NCBI GenBank assembly: GCA_030620915.1
Contig: JAUXIR010000134.1
Location: 1-5,555, forward strand
Direction: 5' to 3'
Length of the DNA: 5,555 bases
Source of the DNA: Geopsychrobacter sp.
GTDB taxonomy: Bacteria; Desulfobacterota; Desulfuromonadia; Desulfuromonadales; Geopsychrobacteraceae
This document shows positions 1-5,555 of this stretch, one piece after another (positions within the stretch are counted from its first letter, which is position 1; the number at the start of each line of letters is the position of its first letter). A model generated the notes under the pieces. It had not been told where the DNA came from and did not search any database. It worked only from the letters and a program-made list of their open reading frames with translations. The position numbers and the translations under genes were made by a program.

Positions 1-1055
1 GTTCAATCCACCAGCTCTCCTCTTCGAATCAGCAGATCGAAGGGAACATAAGCGAGCTCTCGCGCAATGCCAAAGAGACCTCTGAATCGATCCGTCAAAT
101 GGATCACGCAACTCACTCGATTGAGGAGGGAGCCAACCAAACCCTCAATCTGGTTGAACAGGCCGCCGAGAAGTCCCTTGAGGGAAAATCAGCGGTCATG
201 GACACCGTTCGCGGTATCAGTGGCCTGCAGGAGACGATTGAGCAGGCTCACCAAGCAATCCGCGAGCTGGGAACCCGCTCAGACGCCATCGGAAATATCG
301 TTAATGTCATTGCTGAAATTGCCGACCAGACCAACCTGCTGGCATTAAACGCCGCAATCATCGCCGCTCAGGCAGGCGAGCACGGAAAAGGCTTCGCGGT
401 GGTTGCTCACGAAGTTCGCAACCTGGCAGAGCGGACCTCAATCTCGACCGATGAGATCGCCGCTATCATTGAAAGTCTGCAGGAGGGGACCCGCCTTGCC
501 GCCAGCGCTATCGAGGCGGGTAGCGTCAAGGCCGAGCAGGAAGTGGCGCGCAGCCAGACCGCCGGTGAAGCATTGGAGAAGCTGCACAACAGTTCCGTCG
601 CCTCGAAGGATCAAGTCGAACAGATTGTCGATCTGGCCCGACGGCAGGCCGTGGAGAGCCGAACCATCACCCAGGCCGTCCTCGGCATCACCGAAGCCCT
701 GCAGCAGATTGCCTCATCAATCGGACAACAAACCTCGAGTACGCAGCATCTTGCAGGAGCCGCAGAACAGATGACGGGCATCTCGGCACGGGTCAAAAAC
801 AGCACCAATGAACAAAAACGGGGCAGTCAACAAATTGCCCTGGCGATGGAACTGATTCAGCAAACGATCGAAAAAATCCATAGCGCGACCCTGCAACAGA
901 GTAAGCGAAGCCACGAAGCTATCGAGGTCGTTGCCAAGGCAGCCGAAATAGCCGAGAACAATGCCGAACGCGCGAACCAGTTTGGCCAGATCGTCAAGAC
1001 ACTCACCGTTCAAGCCAAGAATCTACAGAAGGATGTCGGAGCCTTCAAGGTCTGA
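1..1055 (+). CDS. Methyl-accepting chemotaxis protein, C-terminal cytoplasmic signalling part (5' partial)
   Basis: The frame is open from the left edge (first full codon at base 3) to a TGA at 1053-1055, giving about 350 visible residues. The sensor, membrane and probably HAMP parts lie upstream, so no start can be assigned. The product is nearly all heptad-rich, Ala/Gln/Glu/Ser-rich coiled coil, as expected for the antiparallel four-helix bundle of a chemoreceptor. The hairpin tip that contacts CheA and CheW is at about 306-430: it contains [13 protein letters not shown], then [12 protein letters not shown] and EVRNLAERT. Helices on both sides would carry the CheR/CheB methylation sites. 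The protein ends in GAFKV without a CheR-docking pentapeptide such as NWETF. One oddity is that the usual AAIEAARAGE of the tip reads [10 protein letters not shown] here, changing two residues known from Tsr to lie at the trimer-of-dimers contact. The ligand is unknown. No clear intrinsic terminator follows. Family assignment is secure. Confidence 0.96.
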   Translation, partial: SIHQLSSSNQQIEGNISELSRNAKETSESIRQMDHATHSIEEGANQTLNLVEQAAEKSLEGKSAVMDTVRGISGLQETIEQAHQAIRELGTRSDAIGNIVNVIAEIADQTNLLALNAAIIAAQAGEHGKGFAVVAHEVRNLAERTSISTDEIAAIIESLQEGTRLAASAIEAGSVKAEQEVARSQTAGEALEKLHNSSVASKDQVEQIVDLARRQAVESRTITQAVLGITEALQQIASSIGQQTSSTQHLAGAAEQMTGISARVKNSTNEQKRGSQQIALAMELIQQTIEKIHSATLQQSKRSHEAIEVVAKAAEIAENNAERANQFGQIVKTLTVQAKNLQKDVGAFKV

Positions 1056-1193
1056 CGGCCGACAGCTAGTGGCCCCGAATCGACCCTATAGTAGTTTTCA
1101 GTCGGCATCGATGACATCGAACATCCGCGAGCAGGCTTCGGCGCTAGATTGAAACGTTCGACGCTCTAAAGGCATGATAACCCCTCATAACAA

Positions 1194-1223
1194 TTGACAG
1201 CTAAAGTCCCACTGGGCTAAAGT
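1194..1223 (+). promoter_or_regulatory. Candidate sigma70-type promoter for the metX leader
   Basis: A perfect -35 hexamer TTGACA (1194-1199) is followed after 18 bp by TAAAGT (1218-1223), which matches 4 of 6 bases of the -10 consensus. Transcription would start near 1230, just before the leader hairpin and the SAM-I aptamer, which is where a riboswitch promoter should sit. The -10 lies inside the second copy of a 10-bp direct repeat. A weaker alternative is TTGAAA at 1149-1154 with a poor -10 near 1173-1178. This is a prediction from sequence only. Confidence 0.55.
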
Positions 1224-1225
1224 CC
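1200..1225 (+). repeat. 10-bp direct repeat in the metX promoter, 16-bp period
   Basis: The sequence GCTAAAGTCC occurs exactly at 1200-1209 and again at 1216-1225, separated by CACTGG. The first copy starts right after the -35 hexamer and the second contains the proposed -10 element. Two same-facing half-sites in a promoter could bind a regulator, but the 16-bp period is not a whole number of helical turns and no known operator is recognised. It may be chance or a local duplication. Confidence 0.6.
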
Positions 1226-1235
1226 AGAAACATCT

Positions 1236-1256
1236 CGGGCGTACTGGTTGCGCCCG
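1236..1256 (+). other. Leader hairpin directly 5' of the SAM aptamer
   Basis: CGGGCG (1236-1241) is exactly complementary to CGCCCG (1251-1256), with a 9-nt loop. It ends at the base before helix P1 of the riboswitch, so the two helices could stack. It falls near the 5' end of the predicted transcript and might protect the RNA or help the aptamer fold. It is not a terminator because no T tract follows. The function is inferred. Confidence 0.5.
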
Positions 1257-1378
1257 CGTCTTTATCATGAGTGGTGGAGGGATAGGCCCTTTGAAGCCAC
1301 GGCAACCGCCCACAGACAGAACTGTCACGGGGTCTGGTGCCAAATCCTTCTCCGCGCAAGCAGAGAAAGATAAGGACG
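1257..1378 (+). ncRNA. SAM-I (S-box) riboswitch aptamer
   Basis: This is a cis-acting RNA that binds S-adenosylmethionine. The conserved SAM-I core is plain to read: GGAGGGATAGGCCC (1276-1289), TGAAGCC (1292-1298), GGCAACC (1301-1307) and GGTGCCAAATCC (1336-1347). The helices can be traced. P1 is 1257-1266 with 1369-1378 (10 bp, one G-T wobble). P2 has GTGG 1271-1274 with CCAC 1297-1300, plus AGGG 1278-1281 with CCCT 1287-1290. P3 starts with ACC 1305-1307 against GGT 1331-1333 and is capped by GACA/TGTC (1315-1318/1323-1326). P4 is TTCTC 1348-1352 with GAGAA 1363-1367, closed by GC-GCAA-GC with a GNRA tetraloop. The P2 loop can form the usual pseudoknot with the GCC of 1339-1341. The riboswitch sits upstream of metX, a classic S-box target, and acts by transcription attenuation. 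Confidence 0.96.
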
Positions 1379-1430
1379 GTGCCTGTTCCAGAGAATAGAT
1401 ATACTCTCTTTAAAGGCCCGTTTCCTTATC
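1369..1430 (+). promoter_or_regulatory. Antiterminator structure of the SAM riboswitch
   Basis: The 3' strand of P1, GATAAGGA (1369-1376), is an exact complement of TCCTTATC (1423-1430), which is the end of the terminator's 5' arm plus its loop. Pairing can continue with CGG 1377-1379 to CCG 1418-1420 (TT 1421-1422 unpaired) and GCC 1381-1383 to GGC 1415-1417 (T1380 bulged). A small hairpin AGAGA/TCTCT (1390-1394/1405-1409) fits in the loop. This fold excludes both P1 and the terminator, so it is the ligand-free, metX-on state. Confidence 0.85.
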
Positions 1431-1450
1431 GGAAACGGGCCTTTTTTTCT
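1412..1450 (+). terminator. Intrinsic terminator of the SAM riboswitch (metX attenuator)
   Basis: A 14-bp perfect stem pairs 1412-1425 (AAAGGCCCGTTTCC) with 1431-1444 (GGAAACGGGCCTTT) around a TTATC loop. A run of seven T (1442-1448) overlaps the stem end. It lies between the SAM aptamer and metX and is mutually exclusive with the antiterminator, so SAM binding should stop transcription here. It is among the clearest structural elements in the window. Confidence 0.96.
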
Positions 1451-1469
1451 TACTGCTGTGCATTTTCTC

Positions 1470-1473
1470 GGGA
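1470..1473 (+). promoter_or_regulatory. Ribosome binding site supporting the metX TTG start
   Basis: GGGA at 1470-1473 lies 8 nt before the TTG at 1482. The other in-frame start, GTG at 1458, is preceded only by the pyrimidine-rich terminator tail and has no Shine-Dalgarno sequence. The site is short, so this favours TTG without proving it. Confidence 0.45.
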
Positions 1474-1481
1474 CAAACGAC

Positions 1482-2591
1482 TTGAACGACTCCGTCGCCA
1501 TCGTTACAACAGAATACGCCCATTTCGAGACCGAACTGCGGCTTGAGAGCGGCCGCAGACTCGGACCCTTGACCATCGCCTACGAATGCTACGGTCAACT
1601 CAATGCCGACCGCTCCAATGCGATCCTTGTGGCCCAGGCCTGGACCGGCGATGCCCATGCCGCCGGTCGTCATCACGAAGATGATCGTAAGCCGGGCTGG
1701 TGGGACAACATGATCGGTCCCGGTAAGGTCCTGGACACCGATCGCTATTTTATCATCAGCAGTAATGTCATCGGCTCTTGCAAGGGCTCGACCGGACCGA
1801 CCAGCACCAACCCAACAACCGGCCGACCCTATCGACTTAATTTTCCCGTGGTGATGGTGCGTGACATGGTGCGGGCTCAGAAACTTTTAATCGAAAGGCT
1901 TGGCATCGACAAACTGCTGTCAGTGGTTGGCGGTTCGATGGGGGCCATGCAGGCGCTGGAGTGGGGAATCCTTTACCCGGAGCAGGTCCGCTCAATCGTA
2001 CCGATCGCCGGCACCGGCCGTACCTCGCCGATGGCGATCTCGCTCAACGCCCTGGCGCGCCAGGCGATCTATAACGATCCACTCTATAAAAAAGGCAACT
2101 ATCGCCCCGAACATCCGCCGGCCGATGGCTTTGCTCTGGCGCGTGCGGTCGGCCATATCAGCTTTCTTTCAGACGCATCGATGGACCTGAAGTTTTCACG
2201 CCGCTTCTCGCGCATGGACGGGATGTTCGATTTTTTCGGCAAATTTGAAGTGGAGCGCTACCTCGACTACAACGGCAACTCCTTTGTCGATCGCTTCGAC
2301 GCCAACAGCTTTCTCTATCTGGCCAAGGCTCTCGACCTTTACGATGTTGCCTGGCGCTTCGACTCCCTCGAAGAAGCCCTGTCAAATCTGGTCTGTCCTT
2401 CGCTCTGGTTTGCCTTCAGTTCTGACTGGCTCTACCCCCCGTCCCAACCCGAAGAGGTCGTCGAGGAACTGCAGCGTCAGAAGAAACCTGTCGCCTATCA
2501 CCTGATCGAATCAGACTACGGTCACGATAGCTTTCTGGTCGAACCCGAAAAGTTTATTCCGCTGCTGAAGGAATTTCTGGATGGATTGTAG
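1482..2591 (+). CDS. metX: Homoserine O-acyltransferase (probably O-acetyltransferase), MetX
   Basis: This cytoplasmic alpha/beta-hydrolase-fold enzyme moves an acyl group, usually acetyl from acetyl-CoA, to the hydroxyl of homoserine, activating it for sulfur addition in methionine synthesis. With the TTG start it has 369 residues, normal for the family. The catalytic triad is visible: nucleophile Ser152 in [12 protein letters not shown], Asp315 in SSDWLYPP and His348 in [10 protein letters not shown]. Further family blocks are WTGDAHAAG (54-62), [10 protein letters not shown] (73-82), [14 protein letters not shown] (93-106) and an RQAI block whose Arg193 aligns with a conserved substrate-binding Arg. 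Gln52 stands where many MetX proteins have His (ICHALTGD in Haemophilus). The start could be GTG 1458 (377 residues), but family proteins begin close to the SVAIV segment and only TTG 1482 has a GGGA before it. Expression is controlled by the SAM-I riboswitch upstream. Some MetX proteins use succinyl-CoA, and I cannot exclude that by eye. No metW or metY follows within the window. Confidence 0.95.
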   Translation: MNDSVAIVTTEYAHFETELRLESGRRLGPLTIAYECYGQLNADRSNAILVAQAWTGDAHAAGRHHEDDRKPGWWDNMIGPGKVLDTDRYFIISSNVIGSCKGSTGPTSTNPTTGRPYRLNFPVVMVRDMVRAQKLLIERLGIDKLLSVVGGSMGAMQALEWGILYPEQVRSIVPIAGTGRTSPMAISLNALARQAIYNDPLYKKGNYRPEHPPADGFALARAVGHISFLSDASMDLKFSRRFSRMDGMFDFFGKFEVERYLDYNGNSFVDRFDANSFLYLAKALDLYDVAWRFDSLEEALSNLVCPSLWFAFSSDWLYPPSQPEEVVEELQRQKKPVAYHLIESDYGHDSFLVEPEKFIPLLKEFLDGL

Positions 2592-2633
2592 CGCCTTATC
2601 GGCGTGATTCTACCAAGGCAGGAGTCCCTGCGA

Positions 2634-2819
2634 TTAAGCCTCGCTAACCGGATTGCCGAACAGGTCCAACTGGGTGAACTTCAGCACTTCGGATTTGAAG
2701 GGCCGGGCCAAAAAGCGTGGACAATCAAGCAGCAGTACGGCTGCACCCTGCCGACAACTGCGCATACACTTACCGCAAAGTTTGTTCACTACAATGTCGG
2801 TTGACTTTTTATCACCCAT
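2634..2819 (-). CDS. Small four-cysteine protein of unknown function, possibly metal binding
   Basis: This 61-residue protein is basic at its N-terminus. Counted from the ATG at 2819, it carries Cys15-x2-Cys18-x3-Cys22 (CGKCMRSCRQ), then Cys33 in CPRF, and a C-terminal PFKSEVLKFTQLDLFG segment. The cysteine spacing suggests a small zinc-ribbon-like or Fe-S site, though no known domain is matched with certainty. I have a vague impression that CxxCxxxC(K/R)Q...CPxF...QLDLF proteins recur in Desulfuromonadales, but I cannot confirm it. It is judged real because AGGAG (complement of 2826-2830) lies 6 nt before this ATG, a promoter-like sequence lies further upstream, and the cysteines are patterned. 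A second ATG at 2822 is in frame but only 3 nt from the AGGAG. There is no signal peptide or membrane segment. It converges on metX with 42 bp between stop codons and is divergent from the ClC gene. Confidence 0.72.
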   Translation of the reverse strand: MGDKKSTDIVVNKLCGKCMRSCRQGAAVLLLDCPRFLARPFKSEVLKFTQLDLFGNPVSEA

Positions 2820-2825
2820 CATCTG

Positions 2826-2830
2826 CTCCT
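2826..2830 (-). promoter_or_regulatory. Strong ribosome binding site of the small cysteine protein gene
   Basis: On the minus strand this reads AGGAG. It lies 6 nt before the ATG at 2819 and 3 nt before the ATG at 2822. The spacing favours 2819 and is the main evidence that this short frame is translated. Confidence 0.7.
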
Positions 2831-2847
2831 GACCAATTCGTGCACTG

Positions 2848-2876
2848 AGTCTAATCGCCCATCAATTCATTTGCAA
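2848..2876 (-). promoter_or_regulatory. Candidate promoter of the small cysteine protein gene
   Basis: Read on the minus strand, TTGCAA (2876-2871) and TAGACT (2853-2848) are separated by 17 bp. Each matches the sigma70 consensus at 4 of 6 bases. Initiation near 2841 would give a short leader of about 20 nt containing the AGGAG site. The match is moderate and untested. Confidence 0.35.
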
Positions 2877-2964
2877 GCGGAACCGCGCCATTCATTTCTT
2901 GCTGATTTGTTGCAGCTTTGCTAAAAAGGACTGTTAGTCTACACCTACTACGGAGTATGCCCTG

Positions 2965-4773
2965 ATGGGTTTTCCCCTCAACCTGAAATCCCTGCGCACC
3001 AGTTTTTCTGAATCTGGCTTCCGCCTGTTGTTTCTCGCAGTTCTGGTCGGTATCGTCGCTGGCTGCGGCGCGCTCTTTTTCTTCTATGCGACCAACGCTG
3101 TCGATCATTTGATGCTCGGCAAGATCGGCAATTACCACCCGCCCCAGGAGGGGATTGCGGTGACAACGGAGTCCCCCTTCATAGACAGCCTGCAGATGGA
3201 TTTCAACTGGCTGCTCTTCATACTCCCGGTCATCGGCGGACTGATATCGGGCTGGCTGGTCTATACCTATGCTCCCGAAGCCGAAGGCCATGGTACCGAT
3301 GGCGCCCTGGAGGCCTTCCACCGCAAAGGCGGACTGATCCGCGCTCGGGTCCCCCTGGTCAAAACCATCGCTTCGATTGCCACCATCGGCACCGGCGGTT
3401 CGGCCGGACGCGAGGGCCCGATTGCCCAGATCGGCGCAGGCTTCGGTTCCTTTGTGGCGACCAAGCTGGGGCTTTCGACCATGGACCGCCGCATTCTGCT
3501 GCTGGCCGGCATGGCCGGCGGTATCGGAGCGACCTTCCGCAGCCCGCTCGGCGGCGCCCTGTTTGCGGTTGAGGTCCTCTACCGTGACCCCGAATTCGAG
3601 CATGAGGGACTGATCCCCTGTATCATCTCCTCGATCATCGCTTACAGCCTGTTCGGTGCGGTCACCGGCTGGGAGCCGCTGTTGGCCACACCGCACTTCC
3701 GCTTCGATCACCCCCGGGAACTGATCCTGTTCGGCATATTGGGGCTCGTCTGCGCCCTGCTCGGCAAGTTCTACGTCAAGGTCTTCTACGGCATGCGTGA
3801 TCTGTTCAAACGCCTGCCACTGCCCAACTGGCAGAAGCCGGCGGTCGGCGGCTTCTGCCTCGGGATCCTGGCGATGTTTGTTCCTCAGGTGCTGGGATCG
3901 GGCTACGGCTGGGTTCAGTCGGCACTCTATGGCAACATGGCCCTCTGGGTGATGATAGTGATTGCGCTGGCGAAGATTCTGGCCACCAGTCTGACCATAT
4001 CTTCCGGCGGCTCCGGCGGCGTGTTCGCCCCTTCCCTGGTCATCGGCGCCATGCTCGGCGGGGCCTTCGGTGCTTCGGCAGAGATCCTCTTCCCGCTGGT
4101 GACCCAGGACCCGCGTGCCTACGTGCTGATCGGCATGGCTGGTTTCTTCGCCGGGGTGGCCAACGCCCCGATCGCCACCCTGATCATGGTCAGTGAGTTA
4201 ACCGGCAACTACGGCCTGCTTGCGCCGCTGATGCTGGTCTGCGTGGTCGCCATGCTGACTATGCGCAAGAACAGCATCTATGAAAAGCAGGTTACCGGCC
4301 GCTTCGATTCTCCCGCCCATCTCGGCGATTTCGTCATCGACGTGCTCGAGGGCATCAGCGTATCCGAACTCGCCGACAAGGGCCATCCACCGGTCTGCGT
4401 GCCCAGCGGCATGACCCTGCCCGACATCCTGAACCTGAGTGCCACCGCCAAGGGGGCCTACTATCCGGTGGTCAACGCCGAAGGGCTGATGACCGGCATC
4501 TTCTCGGTCACCGATATCCGCCGCATCCTCAACGAAGATATCCCGCCCGGACTGATTATCGCCGAGGAGCTCGCCACCAACCAGGTGATGACCGCCACCC
4601 CCGAAGAGCACCTGCCGCAGGTCATGAAGCGCCTGACCCTGCGCAACCTCGACGAGATCCCGGTCGTCGATCCCGACGAACCGCAAAAAGTTCTCTACAT
4701 GCTCTCGCGCCGCAGCCTGCTGGCCTACTATGCCGAGCAGGTCGAAAAGACCCGCGAGGGGATGGCAGACTGA
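2965..4773 (+). CDS. ClC-family chloride channel/transporter with C-terminal CBS pair
   Basis: This 602-residue inner-membrane protein moves chloride or a similar anion. The start ATG has GGAG (2952-2955) 9 nt before it. The first membrane helix is at about 20-42, and a ClC core of many hydrophobic segments runs to about 435. Selectivity-filter motifs are readable: GHGTD (108-112) in place of GSGIP; GREGP (148-152) with gating Glu150; GVFAP (352-356); and Tyr439, matching E. coli ClC Tyr445. SELTGNY is at 410-416. Two CBS domains follow, at about 463-525 and 531-592, which in this family often bind adenine nucleotides and modulate transport. At the intracellular proton-glutamate position (second Glu of FIIEEM in E. 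coli) the sequence is AVEV, so Val204 replaces it, as in channel-type ClCs. Whether this is a channel, an H+-coupled exchanger or a fluoride-type carrier cannot be settled here. A weak promoter, TTGCTG-17-TAAAAA (2899-2927), lies upstream. The gene converges on the next with a 16-bp gap. Confidence 0.95.
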   Translation: MGFPLNLKSLRTSFSESGFRLLFLAVLVGIVAGCGALFFFYATNAVDHLMLGKIGNYHPPQEGIAVTTESPFIDSLQMDFNWLLFILPVIGGLISGWLVYTYAPEAEGHGTDGALEAFHRKGGLIRARVPLVKTIASIATIGTGGSAGREGPIAQIGAGFGSFVATKLGLSTMDRRILLLAGMAGGIGATFRSPLGGALFAVEVLYRDPEFEHEGLIPCIISSIIAYSLFGAVTGWEPLLATPHFRFDHPRELILFGILGLVCALLGKFYVKVFYGMRDLFKRLPLPNWQKPAVGGFCLGILAMFVPQVLGSGYGWVQSALYGNMALWVMIVIALAKILATSLTISSGGSGGVFAPSLVIGAMLGGAFGASAEILFPLVTQDPRAYVLIGMAGFFAGVANAPIATLIMVSELTGNYGLLAPLMLVCVVAMLTMRKNSIYEKQVTGRFDSPAHLGDFVIDVLEGISVSELADKGHPPVCVPSGMTLPDILNLSATAKGAYYPVVNAEGLMTGIFSVTDIRRILNEDIPPGLIIAEELATNQVMTATPEEHLPQVMKRLTLRNLDEIPVVDPDEPQKVLYMLSRRSLLAYYAEQVEKTREGMAD

Positions 4774-4789
4774 AATTCTATACCTTCCT

Positions 4790-5555
4790 TCAGATCGGCA
4801 CCCGTGATTCACAGGGGATACCGACCTGGCACAACCCGCAGGGCGTCGCCTGAGTGCCATATGTCTGTTGGGCATAAGGCGCCGTCGCTTCCCGGATATA
4901 AGCCTGACATCTGTCCTTGTCGTGCCCAGCTACACTGATCGCATCGGCGGGGCAACGGCGGACACAGACCCCACAGCTCCCCTTGGCATACCACAAACAC
5001 CAGGCTTGATGATTTGCGTAAGGGTGCGGAGTTGCCGGCAGCTCCATACGCGCAACCACCGACCCGATACGCACCGCCTTGCCGCGCGGGGTAATCAGAC
5101 CATCACTCAGGCCGAAGGTTCCGAGCCCGGCGACATGGGCCGTGTGCCGCTCCGACCAGTTGGAGGCAATGCCGAAATTTGCTGAGCGTTGGTAACCGAA
5201 TTCGGCTAAGCGCTCCGGGGCAACGGTTGGATAACCTGCAACCGTTAGTTCTGCAGCGACATGTACACGCAAGGCGCAGTTGAAGCGTTCACCAAAATCG
5301 CGCGACCGTGCCCAGCGTTCTGCTGGTAACTCATCACACTTTTTCTGATCGGCCCGGGTCGCAGCGGTCTGGGGCAACACCCAACTGATGATACTGAGTT
5401 CTGCTGCCGCCGGAGATGCATCAGGAAATGCCAGGCCGAAGGCCTGTTGTGGGGTCCAGTAAAAGGGCGCAAGGTCACTGGCATACTTGGCGAACAAAGG
5501 ATTAGTCGCACTGGCGAAGCCGACCAAGGGCTGCTCCCAGGCCTTCTCATCTGTA
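4790..5555 (-). CDS. QueG-related 4Fe-4S ferredoxin-type protein, C-terminal part (5' partial)
   Basis: The frame stays open to the right edge, so the true start is outside. A TTG at 5527 is internal, because in-frame codons before it read TDEKAWEQP. There are 254 visible residues. The segment around GLGTFGLSDGLITPRGKAVR (5128-5069) is typical of the epoxyqueuosine reductase (QueG)-like superfamily, upstream of a two-cluster ferredoxin domain. Numbered from the first visible residue, the cysteines are 186, 194, 197, 201, 216, 239, 242 and 248: CGVCVRRCP, then RC, then CGLC-x5-C. Eight cysteines suit two [4Fe-4S] clusters. True QueG usually carries HEAT-like repeats after the clusters, but this protein ends in ESRVPI just after the last cysteine. 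It is therefore better called a QueG-like Fe-S protein of unknown substrate, probably a cytoplasmic electron-transfer or reductase protein. It converges on the ClC gene with 16 bp between stops and no obvious terminator. Confidence 0.88.
   Translation of the reverse strand, partial: TDEKAWEQPLVGFASATNPLFAKYASDLAPFYWTPQQAFGLAFPDASPAAAELSIISWVLPQTAATRADQKKCDELPAERWARSRDFGERFNCALRVHVAAELTVAGYPTVAPERLAEFGYQRSANFGIASNWSERHTAHVAGLGTFGLSDGLITPRGKAVRIGSVVARMELPATPHPYANHQAWCLWYAKGSCGVCVRRCPADAISVAGHDKDRCQAYIREATAPYAQQTYGTQATPCGLCQVGIPCESRVPI

Noticed and set aside
67..348. Plus-strand frame of 93 codons inside the chemoreceptor gene
   Set aside because: It is a shadow of the chemoreceptor coding frame with an Arg/Pro/Ser-rich, family-less product.
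1058..1074. GGCC...GGCC inverted repeat after the chemoreceptor gene, as a terminator
   Set aside because: The arm is four bases with no T run following, so termination is not supported.
1325..1676. Two overlapping minus-strand frames across the riboswitch terminator and metX start
   Set aside because: They cross a structured RNA and the metX coding region, have no ribosome site, and encode no recognisable protein.
2591..2605. Small hairpin CGCC-TTATC-GGCG just after metX, as a terminator
   Set aside because: It has only four or five base pairs and no T tract. It shares the CCTTATCGG string with the attenuator, which appears to be chance.
2604..2804. Plus-strand 66-codon frame opposite the small cysteine protein
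   Set aside because: It starts with GTG without a Shine-Dalgarno sequence, while the minus-strand frame has patterned cysteines and AGGAG. Only one is likely real.
2877..2886. GCGG-AA-CCGC inverted repeat between the divergent genes, as an operator
   Set aside because: The arms are only 4 bp and match no known operator, which is too little to call.
2851..3711. Long minus-strand open frame (286 codons) opposite the ClC gene
   Set aside because: It is antisense to an unmistakable ClC membrane protein. Its translation is low-complexity, polar, Gly/Gln/Asp/Arg-rich and matches no family I know. High-GC coding DNA often leaves the opposite strand open.
4198..4875. Minus-strand open frame (225 codons) opposite the ClC CBS domains and overlapping the QueG-like gene
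   Set aside because: It overlaps two well-supported genes and has a His/Gly/Asp-rich composition typical of a shadow frame. No ribosome site or domain is visible.

Overview
The window looks like ordinary chromosomal DNA from a moderately GC-rich, motile, Gram-negative bacterium. Two things point, tentatively, to the Desulfuromonadales/Geobacter-like part of the former Deltaproteobacteria: a metX gene under a SAM-I (S-box) riboswitch, and the flavour of the MetX, ClC and small cysteine-rich proteins. The taxon is an inference from remembered family features, not from a database match. I see no insertion sequence, phage gene, CRISPR array, tRNA or rRNA.

Layout from left to right. Positions 1-1055 (+) hold the C-terminal part of a methyl-accepting chemotaxis protein whose start lies outside the window. 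Positions 1056-1481 carry no gene but are dense in regulation: a sigma70-like promoter overlapping a 10-bp direct repeat, a leader hairpin, a complete SAM-I aptamer (1257-1378), and a strong intrinsic terminator (1412-1450) whose 5' arm and loop can instead pair with the 3' strand of aptamer helix P1. This switch controls metX (1482-2591, +), homoserine O-acyltransferase. Next comes a small four-cysteine protein gene on the minus strand (2634-2819), convergent with metX and divergent from the next gene. Positions 2965-4773 (+) encode a 602-residue ClC-family chloride channel or transporter with two C-terminal CBS domains. Positions 4790-5555 (-) hold the C-terminal part of a QueG-related ferredoxin-type iron-sulfur protein whose start lies beyond the right edge.

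The genes do not form one pathway. The only visible regulatory circuit is feedback on methionine synthesis. When S-adenosylmethionine is plentiful, the aptamer holds P1 closed, the terminator forms and metX is off. When it is scarce, the antiterminator forms and metX is read. The rest are separate units: chemotaxis signalling, anion transport, an unassigned redox protein and an unassigned small protein.

I found no convincing undescribed multi-gene system. The points most worth a second look are paired substitutions in the chemoreceptor tip, the missing internal proton glutamate in the ClC protein, the small cysteine-rich protein, and the QueG-like protein that ends right after its iron-sulfur domain.
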